A stretch of DNA of 64,000 bases, taken from Furcasterigmium furcatum (taxonomy: Eukaryota; Ascomycota; Sordariomycetes; Glomerellales; Plectosphaerellaceae). The first letter of the stretch is position 1. Each line of letters begins with the position of its first letter. Position numbers and translations under genes: made by a program. Shown here in pieces: positions 43,900 to 56,131 of this stretch. Below the pieces are notes generated by a model. The model ran no database searches. It was not told the origin of the DNA and worked only from the letters and a program-made list of their open reading frames with translations. The stretch lies in assembly GCA_001599815.1 (NCBI GenBank), contig BCIA01000001.1, positions 6,406,978 through 6,470,977 of the forward strand. The letters run 5' to 3'.

Positions 43900-44899
43900 G
43901 ATTGGGGATAGACGCACGGGTTTGTAGGTCGAGTCAATTGGACGTGGTGTAACTGTGATGTTGAGCTCCGAAACAGCGGTCGAGGAAAGTTTGGGGAAGA
44001 ACTACCCGAACGCGACTGTCGAGCGCGTTCGTCTAGCGTAGCACACCTCGGACGGGTAGATGGGGGGTCGGTGGGTCCAGTGACATCTTGGCGGCAGGAG
44101 CGACTGGAGGCCAGGAGGGTTACCTAGGTACTTACAGAAAGGATGGCCGCCCCTCAGGACGGCCATGTCGACCAGCAGACTTCAGATCAAGCCTAAGAAA
44201 ATCGAGACGGCCTCTCTCTGAAGCTCAAGAAATCGAGATAGCCTTAGTCTTAATTAGAGAGAGTCTAAGCGCAACGCATCTGGACGGCAACATAGCCGGA
44301 CGGCAGGTACCTATTCTGTGACCCACCCACATGGAAACCCGGCGGGGTCTTGCCCGATGACTTCAGCTCGAAACCTGGCCCGAGCTCCCAGACCTCCCCC
44401 GACCTCAAATGCAGATCCATGGATCGAGACACACGCGGCCGGCCTTGATTCGACTGGACATCACCGGCTTGCCAGCGCCCCCAACCAGGAACCATCCGCA
44501 AGAGATCCATCCCATGTGACCAGGGGTCTGCCTTGGTCCTCTCTATCTGCACTCTGCAATAAGCCATCACTTCTGCGGTCCAGACTGACCACCCTAAAAT
44601 CTGACCCCGATCACCCCCAGGCACCCATCGAGACATGAGCTGAGCTTGTCTCGTCCCTCGACGACACCGGATCGCTTGGATTCGCCACGCCTGAGTCACC
44701 CTCGTCACCTGCATACCAGAGCATCGACACCTTCGTACAAGGGGAGATCCGTCCGAGAGAGTACCCGCCGCTTCTTGCAGACATCGAAGATCCTTGAACA
44801 CCCATTCAAATACAGCAGCAACAACAACCGACCATGTCCTCCCTCTTTTGACACCAGATCACATCAGATCAGGCCCCGACCGATCGCCTACTATCCGAT
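43900..44899. promoter_or_regulatory. Divergent promoter region, contains repeat R2
   Basis: 1000 bases between the disordered-protein gene and Fab1. Holds repeat copy R2. From about 44640 to 44899 it looks like a Fab1 leader (CAGCAGCAACAACAACC). No gene seen. Confidence 0.45.
44141..44300 (+). repeat. Interspersed repeat, copy R2
   Basis: Starts GGATGGCCGCCC, then GACGGCCATGTCGACC, ACTTCAGATCAAGCC, AAAATCGAGACGGCC and AAGAAATCGAGATAGCC, and ends GCATCTGGACGGCAACAT. The copy is flanked by TAGGTAC at 44125 and GGTACCTA at 44306, a possible short terminal inverted repeat (TAGGTAC on opposite strands). It has no coding capacity. Confidence 0.75.
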
Positions 44900-47800
44900 A
44901 TGGCGTCCGACAGACCCCCTTCGTCCCCGGCGCTCCTCGCCGCGTCGCTGGACTTCAGGAGCCGTCGCGGGTCGATCGCCTCCATTTCGACCTCGTCGCA
45001 CATTGACAGGGAACAGCTGGCGCAGACACTGAACAAAATCCACACATCTGCCAGCCAGAGCGACGCCCTGACGACGTTCAACGATTTCGCTCCCCCGCCC
45101 GGGACACTACCCGTCGCCGAGAACAAGGGCATCGCCGGCGACCTGGTCCAGAATGGATTCAGCGGGCTGTATAACCGCCTCAAGGAAGCCGTAGGCGCCT
45201 CACCGACGAAAGTGCCAGAGGTGGACGACAATAGCATACTCGATACCAGCTTGAGGCGAGGCGCACCGCCCGAGCCTACCGCGCCGCTGCCGCGTCGCGA
45301 CACGGGTGGAACGCACTCGACCTTCGCATCGAATGAGACGGCGGACGGTCTCAGCAGCGCGTTGACGTCGTCTGCTGCGAACACGGCCTTGTCTGACAGC
45401 CAGACTCATCAGCAATCGTCCAAGGCCACCACGGTTTCCGGCATGCCCAGCTTAAAGTCCAGCACCTCGAGCCGGATGAGTCTCCCCACCGCCACCCCTA
45501 AATCGCCCGCCGAAGCCTTGATCCACCCCAGCGCCGCTACCACGACGATACAGCGCGATTCTGCCTCGATCACGGCCTCGCTGGAGGAACGGCCCGCCAG
45601 GTCAACGGGCAGGCGGAGCATAAGCAAGTCGACAAATCGGCCCTCATTATCGATCTCAGAGACGCCGGGTCCATACGACCATGTCGACAATCACACTGAA
45701 CGAGGGCAGAGCGCTTCTCGGCTGCGAAGGGACGACGGCATGAGCCTGGACGGAAGCCTCGACTCGCCCTTGAGTCCCGTGAAACCCTCCCTCCCCACGC
45801 TGCAGACAGACTTGCGACACAGCCGCACGCCATCAGGCGGCTCCTCGCTCCTGGGTCCGAGGCGGCCCGCCGTCATCGAGCGCATCAGCAGATCCAGGTC
45901 TCCGGGCTATGCCAGGTCCAGATCTTCCTCCCACAGCCAGGTCACTGCCGAGCCCAGCCCGATCACCACCTCAGCACACAACTCCCTCCACCACGAGTCC
46001 TTCAGCCAGGACAACCAGCAGCAGCAGCTCAAGTCGGGCGCCATTCGGATCCCCGGAACTACAGTTAACGAAGGCGGCCACGAAGAAGTCAACACCAAGC
46101 TGGAGGCCATGCGGAAACAGATTCTCAGCAAGGAAAACTGGATGGCCGATGAGACGTGCAAAGAGTGCTTTTCCTGCGGCCAGCCCTTCTCGGCCTTCCG
46201 GAGAAAGCATCACTGCCGTGTCTGTGGCATCATATTCGACTCCAAGTGCACGTCGATCATTTCCGCTCAGAAGTTCGGCATGTCCGGGACCCTCCGGCTA
46301 TGCAAGACATGCCTGAAGGTGCTGAACCAGCGCATCGAAGGTAGCGCCTCGGACGACTCGGAGGACGACTCGTTTCTCCCCGCCATATTCCGACCGAACC
46401 AGAGAAAGCCCGCCCCGAGACTGTCGACTGGGCAGGCAGATGCGGAGGAGCCCAGCTTCGCAGGCATCATGGAGGACCTCGACGACGCGCGCTCCATCAC
46501 CACGCCCATGATGGCGATCCCGGCGACGCGGCGCATCGACGACTCCAACCGGAGGTCTGCCATACTCGAAATCGACGCACCCCAGCTTAGCAGGCCCAGC
46601 TCGTCAAGATCGCTCAGGTCAATGACCACTGGGAGGCCCCAGTCATCTGGCCTCGGCCACAAGAGACATCATTCCCGGCAGAACTTCTGGTCGAGATTCA
46701 AGCCCGCGGCCGAGGACACCGCCCCCTTCCGGCAAGACCTGACGGATGAGCGGAAACCCAAGTACCCCGCCTTCCACGAGGACAACATCATCGACCCCGA
46801 GCTCGCGGCGTACATGTCGGATGAGTCGAGCGGCGACGAGCAGATGAGCATCTTCGCGACCATGTCGAACAGCGACCTGCAGCCGTCCAGCTTCGACCGC
46901 GAGAAGACCAACTTTGGGCCGTTCCTGGGCGGCTCGAGGAAGCACCGGTTCCGGGGCGGCGAGAAGAGTATCAGCGGCCTGAGCTTCACCAGCCGCGGCA
47001 TGGACGACACGGTCCCGGGGAGCTTGCCCAGGCACGGACAGTCCTCACGCCGTCGCAACCTCAGCAACGTCAGCGGCAGCGTGCATCATATGCGGTCCCC
47101 AAGGCCAAAGTCCTCCGCGTTCAACAAGGGACCTACCGGCTCCCAGGACAACATATTCGCCGAGCACCCCACGATCGAGGCTACCAAGTTGACGAGGAGC
47201 GACTCGATGCAGGAGGACAAGGAGCCGCAGGTCGAGCTCAACTCCTCCAGCATGCTTCATGTGAAGAAGCTCCTCCGTCAGCTGCTGGAAGACTCCGAGG
47301 TCCCCAACGCGCCGGCCTGGGAGAAGGCCCTGATTCCCATCCTGCTCCAGTGCACCGATGACGTGGTGCCCGACATCCGTGCCGGCGACGACATGGACGT
47401 GAGGCACTACGTGAAGCTCAAGAAGATCCCGGGCGGCAAGCCCGGCGACACCGCCTACGTCTCCGGTGTCATCTTCACCAAGAACCTCGCCCTGAAGAGC
47501 ATGCCTCGCCGCATCGTCAACCCCCGCATCGTGCTTGTCTCGTTCCCCATCGAGTACCAGCGGCAGCAGCAGCATTTCATGAGCCTTCAGCCGGTCATTG
47601 AGCAGGAGAAGGAATTTCTCCGAGTCGTCGTCAACCGCATCATTAACCTGCGGCCCCAGGTTCTTCTCTGTGAGAAGAGCGTTTCCGGAGTCGCGCTGCA
47701 GTATCTGTCAGAGGCCAACATCGCCGTGGCGTACAACGTCAAACCCTCGGTCATGTCAGCCGTGGCGAGGTGCGCAGAAACCGATATTATCACGTCGCTC

Positions 47801-50800
47801 GACCGCCTCGCGCTGCAGAACCAGGTCGGCCGATCTGCCGGCTTCGAGGTGAAGACATACGTCAATAAGAACTACCCCGGAAAGAAGAAGACTTATATTT
47901 TTCTGTCTGGGTGCGCCGAGCAGCTGGGCTGCACGATCGCGCTACGAGGCGATTCAACTGAGGTCCTCTCCCGCATGAAGCGCATCACGGAGTTCATGGT
48001 CTACGTGGTCTACAACCTCAAGCTCGAGACCTGCCTCATGCGGGACGAGTTCGTCCAGCTCCCGGCCGAGGGCGAGGTGTCGTCCCTGCAGTCATCAGTG
48101 CGCCACCTCCAGGACGACCAGCCCAGATCTCTCAGCAGCTCGGCAGACCACAGCCAGATGGTGTCAAGCCTGACGCAGACGTCGCCGGACGAAGCGGAGA
48201 TGCCTTCGCAGAGCAATCTCAGCGCCTCGCTGAGCGGTTCCGTCGAAGCGCCCGCTGAACCGACGGAGGAGTCTTCGCAACGCCCTCCCGAGCCACACAG
48301 GACGGTGTCGATGCACGAAACCCATATGTCGAACCCGGATACCCATGTTCCCGAGGACGTCCCGATGCCCACGTACTACAGCGACATGGTGGCGAGGTAC
48401 GAGACCAAGATTCTCTCGGCGTCGCCGTTCGTCAAGTTCGCGCAACCATACCTGTTGATGAAGGCCCGCGAGCAGGAGCGTCGCCTCGTGTACCTCAAGC
48501 GCCTCCGCGACCAAGACGTTATCGAGGAGCAGGTCGACAGCGAGAAGAAGTCTCAGAAATTCCAGCTCATCAAACCCGAAATGGTCCACGCCATCGGCCA
48601 GAAGGCCCCGCGCCAGATCATGGAGGTTCTCCACGCCGTGCACGATGCCGAATACGACAAGGCGCTTCACAACTACCAGACACAGACGAGGCAGTGGGAG
48701 AACTACATCCAGGGAAACCTGGACCTCTTCGATCCGTACTCCCACCAGAACATCGTCGTCCTGTACTCGATGATCTGCACCGACACGAAGATCCCCTGCG
48801 CCGAGCCAGGCCTCATCGCCATATCCTTCTACGACGAGCACGTCGACTCATCCGGCAGCATGTACCCCGACTGCACGCTTGGCCGGTACATTGAAGACCT
48901 GTGCGACAGTCACGACCAGGTCTGCACGGCCAACGGGTGCGACCGGAAGATGACGGAGCACCACCACACGTACGTCCACGACGAGTCGCGGATCACCGTC
49001 TTTGTCGAGCCCGCCGCCATCAAGCCAAAGTACGTCACGGACGACATCACCATGTGGAGTTACTGCAAGATCTGCAAGAAGGACTCTCCAACGATGCCCA
49101 TGTCGGACAGCACCTGGAAATACTCATTTGGCAAGTACCTCGAGCTGCTGTTCTGGAGCAAGGGTCTGAAGCTGCACGAGAGCACGGACTGCCTTCACGA
49201 CCACCGCGACCACATCCGCCTATTCCAGTACCGCGAGACCTGGATCCGCATCCACTACGACCCGATCGACCTCCTGGAGATCATCGTGCCTCGCGCGAGG
49301 ATCACCTGGAAGGTCGACAACGATCTCAAGCTCAAGAACGACATCTTCACCAAGATCGAGAACAGGTGGATCCGCTTCATGACCTCCGTCAAGGTCCGGA
49401 TCAAGACCATCCGAATCGACAGCGTGCTGCCCGAGAAGGCAGATGCCTGCAAGGCAGAGGTTGAACGCCTGACGAAAAAGTCCCAGGACGACCAGGTGCT
49501 CCTCATCCGCAGGCTCCAAGAGACATACGTCAACTCAAAGTACTACGAGGTCATCCCGTTCAACTGCGTCATCAGGGAGATGCTCGAAGCCGCCGGGGAG
49601 TGGGACAACATCTTCAACCAGTTCGAGGCCGACTTCTTGCCGGACAAGGACCTGCGTCAGCTGACCATGATCCAACTGAAGAAGATCTTCTCCGATAATG
49701 ATTCGAGAGAGTCTCTGCCGTCGACAGAAGGTAGCGTCTCAACTGTCGAAACGGGAGAGCCTCCGTCGCAGACATTTTCCGACACGGACGAGAAGCTGTC
49801 TACGCAACCGACAGACCTGAGCGAGCAGCAGTCCGAGGCGGGACCCGCGCACGAGGACCAGACAACATCCCAGCCCGAGGACGAAAAGATCGCAATCCCG
49901 ACAGACGGCGCGCTGGAGAGGGTCGAACCCCTGGACCTGGCCACCCCAGGTTCCCCGGCCGTGCGTACCCAGCAGGAAAACACGAACCCCGCCACAGGTC
50001 CCCTCTCGGAATCGTCTTCACCGGAAACCCTCACGCAGCCACTTGCCTCGGGCGAGAGCCCAGTAAACAACACGGGTGACATCAGCCTGTCTGAAAAGGT
50101 TGAGCAGCTTCGCCGCGAGCACCTCGCCCTCGGAGGGGACGGCTCCCTCAACCCGTCAGAACCGAGCGCCGAAATGTCCAGGCCGGTCCCGGAACGTGGC
50201 TTGTCCCGTAAGTCGGGGCTGGCCCTCTCTCCTCCGCTGGTCCGCGCCACCTCCCAGCCGATCCGCACACTCCAGAAGCAGCCTCCGAGCGCTCGTGTCC
50301 TGGTCAAGGACCAGAAACCGGGCGACGAGGCAACTGATAAATCGGCCGAGTCGTCCTTCAAAATCGACAAGAAACTGTCCGAGCGGCTGGGTCTCAGCAG
50401 CACGAAGGGCCCTAAGAAGCAGCCGCCCCCTTCCTCCATTCCCAGATTCGTTCACAAGAAGAAGGAGTCCAAGGTTTTCGCCATCGCGAAGCACTTTGAG
50501 CAGCTCAGCAGAGAATTTGAGAAGGAGAGGATCAGGGAGAACCGCAAGAAGCGTCTCGCACAGCAGCCACGGGCCTTCATGCCGCGGACATCCACCAAGG
50601 CGATTGTCGAGGTGTACGACGACGTCGACGACGCCGTCCAAGAGCCCGAGCACACAGACGAGGAGCAACATGATGAGGACCACCAGCATGGGAGGAGTGG
50701 TCCATCGAGCCCCGTGTTGCGGACCTCCAGGACCGCGCCGGTCACGCCCTCGGCCTTTGACAGGCCTGAGCCGGACATGGATTCGGCAGAAACGTCGCAG

Positions 50801-52294
50801 CCAGGAGAGCAGCGAGCCAGCGGCGACACCGACGAAGCTGCGGCCACCGCCAGCCAGGCAGGTACGGATGACGAAGGTGGTGCCAGCGACACTGAGCAGT
50901 CACTAGACGACATCCTGCCGGACGTGAAGGAGCTTGCCGATGCTCTCGAGCCGAGCACCGAGATTCCCCTGGAACTGCCGAAGCATCAGAAGAAGAGCCT
51001 GATGAAGATGCTCACGAATTTCTGGGCCGAGCGGTCTGCCAGCGGCTGGCCCCTGCTCGATTACCCGGTCAACCCGAGCGACCACATATTCATCGACTCT
51101 GATGTGATTGTCCGGGAGGACGAGCCGAGCTCTGTCATCGCCTTTGCGCTCAGCTCCGACGACTACCTTGCGAAGCTCGCGGACATCCGCCGCTCGTGGC
51201 AGATTGCGATCCAGAAGACGTACGAAGCGGGCCACGCCGACTCGAGGTCGTCCGGTCTCTCAGACACAGGAGGCGAGTATATGGTCGACGAGGGCGAGCT
51301 GGAAAAGAGTCTCCTCAGGGCGACGGGCACTCACCTGAAGTACCAGTTCAGGGAAGGCTCGGCCACGATGCTGTGCAAGATTTTCTACGCCGAGCAGTTC
51401 GACGCACTTCGGCGCAAGTGCGGAGCGTCGGACAGAATCATCGAGTCGCTCTCCCGCTGCCTCAAGTGGGACTCCAAGGGCGGCAAGACCAAGTCGGTCT
51501 TCCTCAAGACCCTCGACGACCGACTCATCCTGAAGGCCCTGTCTCCGATCGAGACGTCGGCGTTCCTGCGCTTCGCGCCGGCGTACTTCAGCATCATGGC
51601 CGAGGCCCTGTTCCACGACCTGCCGTCCGTCATCGCCAAGATGCTGGGCTTCTTCCAGCTCGTCATCAAGAACCCGGTCACGGGCGTCGAGATCAAGCTC
51701 GACCTCCTGGTTATGGAGAACCTGTTCTACGACCGGGCGCCGAGCCGGATCTTCGACCTCAAGGGCTCCATGCGCAACCGGAAGATCCAGTCGACCGGCG
51801 AGCAGAACGAGGTCCTGCTCGACGAGAACATGGTCGAGTTCATCTACGAGTCGCCCCTCTTCGCGCGGGAGCACTCGAAGAAGCTCCTCCGGGCGTCGGT
51901 GTGGAACGACACGCTGTTCCTCGCGCGCCAGAACGTCATGGACTACTCCCTGATGATTGCCGTCGACGAGGTCAAGAAGGAGCTCGTCGTGGGCATCATC
52001 GACTGCATTAGGACGTACACCTGGGACAAGAAGCTGGAGAGCTGGATCAAGGACCGCGGCTTCGCCGGCGGCGGCCGCAACAGGCCGACGGTGACGAGTC
52101 CGAAGGAGTACAAGTCGCGTTTCCGCGAGGCGATGGCAAGGTATGTCATGGTGTTGGTTACGTTTCGAAGGGATTGTTGCTGACCCCGTCCCAGGTACAT
52201 TCTCCAATCACCCAACTGTTGGCACCAGTTCGGCTCGCCGCAGATGATCGGGGCGATGCGGCCCCGGTTCGAGATTGACGGCAAGCAGGAGTAG
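44900..52294 (+). CDS. fab1: 1-phosphatidylinositol-3-phosphate 5-kinase Fab1/PIKfyve
   Basis: 2446-aa lipid kinase of endosome and vacuole membranes that makes PtdIns(3,5)P2. Exons 44900-52140 and 52195-52294; the intron splits an Arg codon inside the kinase domain, and without it the frame ends 13 residues early. Domains in order: a disordered Ser-rich N-terminus; FYVE finger about 415-475 (CKECFSCGQPF, RRKHHCRVCG); TCP-1-like chaperonin domain about 830-1045, the Vac14/Fig4 contact; a Cys-rich CCR region about 1160-1500 (CDRKMTEHHHTYVHD); a low-complexity linker about 1580-2050; and the PIP kinase domain about 2125-2440 with KSVFLKTLDDRLILKAL, IFDLKGSMRNRK, MDYSLMI and IIDCIRTYTWDKKLE. Size and order match filamentous-fungal Fab1. 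Confidence 0.98.
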
Positions 52295-53281
52295 GGATCC
52301 TCTGCCGAAACGAGGAGCGCCGGGTGAGATGCGGCCCGCGCTCCGTGTGTGAGAAGACACACTGATGATGACTGGACGATATGGCATTTCCCGGCGTTGG
52401 ACATGTGGCATGGGAAGCAAGCGAGCGGCGTTGGACATGTATCGTGATTGTCCCGAGTAGATAATGATGGGATCTGAGCAGACCTGTCTTTGCAGCTAAT
52501 GATACCGTCGACCGGACCCATGTGGCCCGGCAGTCTAAGATACGATGGTTTCTGGTCTCCTTCGTGAATTTGTGTTTCGAGACTGACCTTGATTTGCCTG
52601 TCACCTGCACCGCAGCGCCAGAATCTTGACTCCGAGTGCAAGATTCTGGCGCGCAACAAAAACGCAGCTTCCGTTTAATACTCGTCACGATGGTCGCAGA
52701 AAGTACATATTCAGTCTAGCTATGCTGCCGTCTAGATACCTTATGCTTGAATTATCTCAAATTGAGTGAGAAGCCATCTCGATTTCTTGAGATTAAGAGA
52801 GCAGCCATCTCAATTTTCTTGAGATAAAGGGAGAGGCCATCTTGATTTCTTGAGATTAAGAGAGCAGCCATCTCAATTTCTCGAGACAAAGAGAGAGGCT
52901 ATCTCGACCCCTTGAAGTTGAGATAGAGGTTATATCAACTATTTAAGGCTCGATCTGAGTTCTCTAGATTATCGCTGATATGATATTCCACGGGTACCTC
53001 GTATTGTCGTATCAGGACTTCCTCGGTCCGTGAACACGCGCATCTATTAGTTCAAGGATTGAGGCCCCCCACCCAAGAAAGCTACACCTTGATGCCTCCC
53101 TGAGAAAAGTAGCAAGCAGAATAGTGTCACATATTGCACCTGCTATGAAACTTTCGCTGTATTTATTGTAACCGGGCCTGCAACACCAGCATCCAGTACG
53201 TGTCCAGTACAGTTCCGCCGATTGAACTCGCCATCGCCAGTTCACAATTCGTGCAGCTTGATCCTGATAGAGAGGAACGGT
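52295..53281. other. Intergenic, contains tandem/hairpin repeat R3
   Basis: Two converging 3' ends with repeat R3 between them. No gene seen. Confidence 0.5.
52717..52957 (-). repeat. Interspersed repeat, copy R3, with internal tandem hairpin units
   Basis: On the minus strand it begins CAGATCGAGCC and ends CTAGACGGCAGCAT, the same anchors as R2, but it lacks the GGCCGCCC head. Its core, 52772 to about 52930, is four to five tandem units of 30-33 bp of the type AGCCATCTCAATTTCTTGAG. The unit at 52803 contains a perfect inverted repeat, ATCTCAA-TTTTC-TTGAGAT (52807-52825). The other copies of the family have fewer such units. Confidence 0.8.
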
Positions 53282-54496
53282 TTAGGCAACAACCTCGATC
53301 GACACATCATCGACTGTCAGCCTGGAGCCGGCGCCCCTATCAGTGTTGGTGCACGTGATTCGGATGCCCAGCGGCAACGACGGTTCGGAGGGGTGGAAGT
53401 CCTCCGAGACGAACTGCTCAAAATCGCCAAAGTTTTGGGGAGGGAGCAGGTTAACCTGGCCGACCTGCTGTTCGCCCATGGAGATGACGATGGCGCAGTT
53501 GTCAGAGGCCGTGGGGGTGTCGAACTTGCTGTAATAAAAGACGATGCGGTACCGCTGGGTCGGGATGAGGTTGTTGATGAACTGCGTGACGCCCCTGAAC
53601 GGCTGGCTGAGGAGGCTGGTGACATTGATTAGCAAGATTCTCTTCTCGCCGGGGCAACATGAGCAGGACAAAATTCTGGGCAGAAGCAGCAGGAGTAGTG
53701 GGTTGTCTGTCACTTCTGCGAGGGTCGGGCGGGCATGCACTCACAGAGCCTTGGGTGCGGAGCGTTTTGGGAGCACGGGCTCATCGCTTGGGCCGACACC
53801 CGTATAAGTCCACGGTCCGCGGTCTGCGTCGTCAAAGCCCGGGTTCACGATGGTCGGTGTGGGGATGGCGGTGGTCGTGTCGACGGTAGCGGTGACGGTC
53901 TCGACGACGACCGTGTTGGTCACGGTGGCGTCGGTAACGGTGATCTGCTCGGTCTGGACCGTGACGTACTCGGAGATGATCGTGGGGGTAATGGTCTCAG
54001 AGACGGTGACAGTGGTGGTCGGCGCCGCGACTGTGATGGTTGTTGGGCTGCCGGCACCGAGGCATGCGCAGGCGCTGGTGTAGCGGACGGCGCCGGAGCA
54101 GGCCGTGGCGTAGCGGGGGATGTCCGAGGGGATCACAGTGACCTGGCGCTTGCGGACCGTAACTCCCGCGTGGATGGTCACGGCGTTGGTGACCGTCGTG
54201 GTGGTGGTCTGTTCGAGGACCTCGGTCGCGGTGGCGAGGTCGGTAACGGTGTTGGTGACCTCGAAAGTGACGGTGGGTGTGGTGGTGAAGGTCAGTGTGT
54301 CCGTGAACGTGCTGGTCGCAGGCGTGACCGTGGCCGCGAGGAACGAAGAGCAGTCTGCCAGGCCGGGGCGGGCCGTGTTCCTGATGGCGCGGAGGCAGTT
54401 GTCAGCGTTGCAGCCGGCCGGGGCCCTGTTGAGGAGGCCGGCCGGGGAGGCGGCGGCCGAGGCGGCAAAGGCCAGGAGAAGCTCGTAGGACCTCAT
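53282..54496 (-). CDS. Secreted Thr-rich protein with C-terminal galactose-binding-like domain
   Basis: 381 aa. Exons on the minus strand: 54496-53745 and 53675-53282; phase agrees (a Leu codon is split). Signal peptide MRSYELLLAFAASAAASP, then a short Cys-containing region (GCNADNCLRAIRNTARPGLADC, of which the spacing C-x4-C is visible). A Thr/Val-rich stalk (about residues 50-215) rich in VTV, TTT and TVT strings is likely heavily O-glycosylated, with two more Cys pairs (CSGAVRYTSACAC). The end resembles a carbohydrate-binding or discoidin-like fold: PTIVNPGFDDADRGPWTYTG, then GEKRILLINVTSLLSQPFRG, YRIVFYYSKFD and LTVDDVSIEVVA. Such proteins sit in the wall or extracellular matrix. No GPI signal is visible. 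Partner and role unknown. Confidence 0.85.
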
Positions 54497-55385
54497 TATG
54501 AGCGATGAACAGCTCTGTACTGGAGTATGAAGCGAGTGACTGGTAGAGAGGCAGTTGATGGTTGGGAGGACGAGGAGACCAGCCGGGGGCGACGAAATTA
54601 CGGCCTCGCTTTATAGCGCTGGGGCAGAACCGCCGCCGCCGCCGCTTTCATCCAGTTGAGGCCTGTGGACGGCATGACCGGCCGGTCGGTGGTGCGTCCC
54701 ACCTGAGGCCTTGACGATGCTCAGATTGGGTAAGTCATAACGATAGTCTGGCGGAGTCGAGGAAACCCAGAGCTGGAATCGGGGCCGCCGATGTGATTGG
54801 ACAGACTCCGGGGCGGGAACGGCCTGGGCCGCTTGGCTGCCCAACAGCTCGGATCGTGCCCCTGGAACGGGCCTGAGCTGGCGCACATGGCCTCTCGGCA
54901 GGCGCTGGCTATATCGTGACCCAGACCGCCCCAGCGTGGTTGTTTTGATTCTTCCCCTGGCTTCCCCGGCCAAGCCTGGCATAGCGTGGTGCGTCGCATG
55001 GCGATTCGGGGCTGGATTAAGGAAAGCTCCCAATATCGGAGAGAGCCCTAGTCGTTCAGCTCGGAGCATGCCAACAAATGCGGACTGGCGCGGCGGTTAC
55101 TGCTGCGTCGAGTAGACCATGAGCGAAGGGGAGATTCGAAGCTCACCAGGTGCGTGGCTTTCAAACGTCCCGTGCGCCAAAAACGCCCGGGCAGCTGGCC
55201 GATTCACTGGCGCGCGTTGAGTAGTTGATGCGGTGGCGTCTTGACAGATTAGTATTCGTCTACTTCGGGCTGGTTGCCGTTGCCGTTCTGAAAGCCGAAG
55301 AGCTGAAAGCCGAAGTGGCCTGGCGTTTCCGTCCTCGTGGCAGTGGCGGGCTGCCTCTCCCTCAAGGGCAAGACAGAGCTCGGGG

Positions 55386-55418
55386 CCCGTCCACATTCAT
55401 GCCCCGTCCACATTCATG
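55386..55418. repeat. Direct repeat of CCCGTCCACATTCATG
   Basis: Two identical 16-bp copies at 55386-55401 and 55403-55418, one base apart. Confidence 0.85.
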
Positions 55419-55729
55419 GAGTATAAAATAATATGTTTCAGCAATAGAATAGGCATTCATACAAATTTGACCTCTTGGTCCTCCATAAGGGTCGAAATCA
55501 GACACCAGCTGCTTACAGATTGAGCGTCCGATAATTGAGATAATGTCTCTCCTGAATTCGCCGAATTGAGATGAGAGCCGTCCATGGCATCGAAAGAGAA
55601 CCCAATTTCAGGAATTCTCCCTGACCCGACCACATGTGCGTCCTCGAAGTGACTCGGGGGTCTTGACACAGTTACGCCGGTCCCGTCTTGTTACGCCGGC
55701 TCGCGGGCCACGGAACACATGGCCGGTCC

Positions 55730-55918
55730 ACCCATGTCGCCGTCCAGATGCGTTGCCTTTGGATTCTCTCTGTATGAGAATAAGGCCATCTCGATTTCTT
55801 TCAATCAAGATAGAGGCCATGTCAATTCCTTGGAGTTGAGCGAGAGGTCATCTTGATTTTCTATCGCTCGATCTGAAGTGTGCAGGTCGACATGGCCGTT
55901 CCGGGGGCGGCCATCCTT
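55730..55918 (-). repeat. Interspersed repeat, copy R4 (inverted relative to R2)
   Basis: Its minus strand reads GGATGGCCGCCCCCGG, GGCCATGTCGACCTGC, ACTTCAGATCGAGCG, GAAAATCAAGATGACC, GAAATCGAGATGGCC, then GCATCTGGACGGCGACAT: the same order of words as R2. Confidence 0.75.
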
Positions 55919-56131
55919 CCAGCCAGCCACTTGGCCCGGACCCAGCACACGGCGGATCGAGGGATCGGGTCGGCCCCACAATAACTCCCCACCGCTGAAT
56001 GCTTAACTCGGGCAGGCTCAAGTTCAACTTCACTTCATCTCCTCACCACATGGTTCATTCAATGTCATCACCGCTCCACCCTCCCACTCATCACCACCCC
56101 TCCGAATGAGCTTACTGCCCCCTCAGCTCAA

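Larger units (their letters stand above)
54497..56131. other. Long intergenic stretch, repeats only
   Basis: 1635 bases; reading frames here have no recognisable content. Contains a 17-bp direct repeat at 55386-55418, a TATA-like TATAAAATA just after it, short GAATTGAGATGAGAG echoes of the interspersed repeat near 55560, and repeat copy R4. The last 200 bases should be the Mdm12 promoter. Confidence 0.5.

Noticed and set aside
51260..52207. 315-codon frame antisense to the Fab1 kinase domain
   Set aside because: Shadow of a strongly biased coding region; no recognisable protein content.
54611..55069. 152-codon minus-strand frame in the long spacer before Mdm12
   Set aside because: No domain, no splice-supported structure and composition typical of chance frames in GC-rich DNA.
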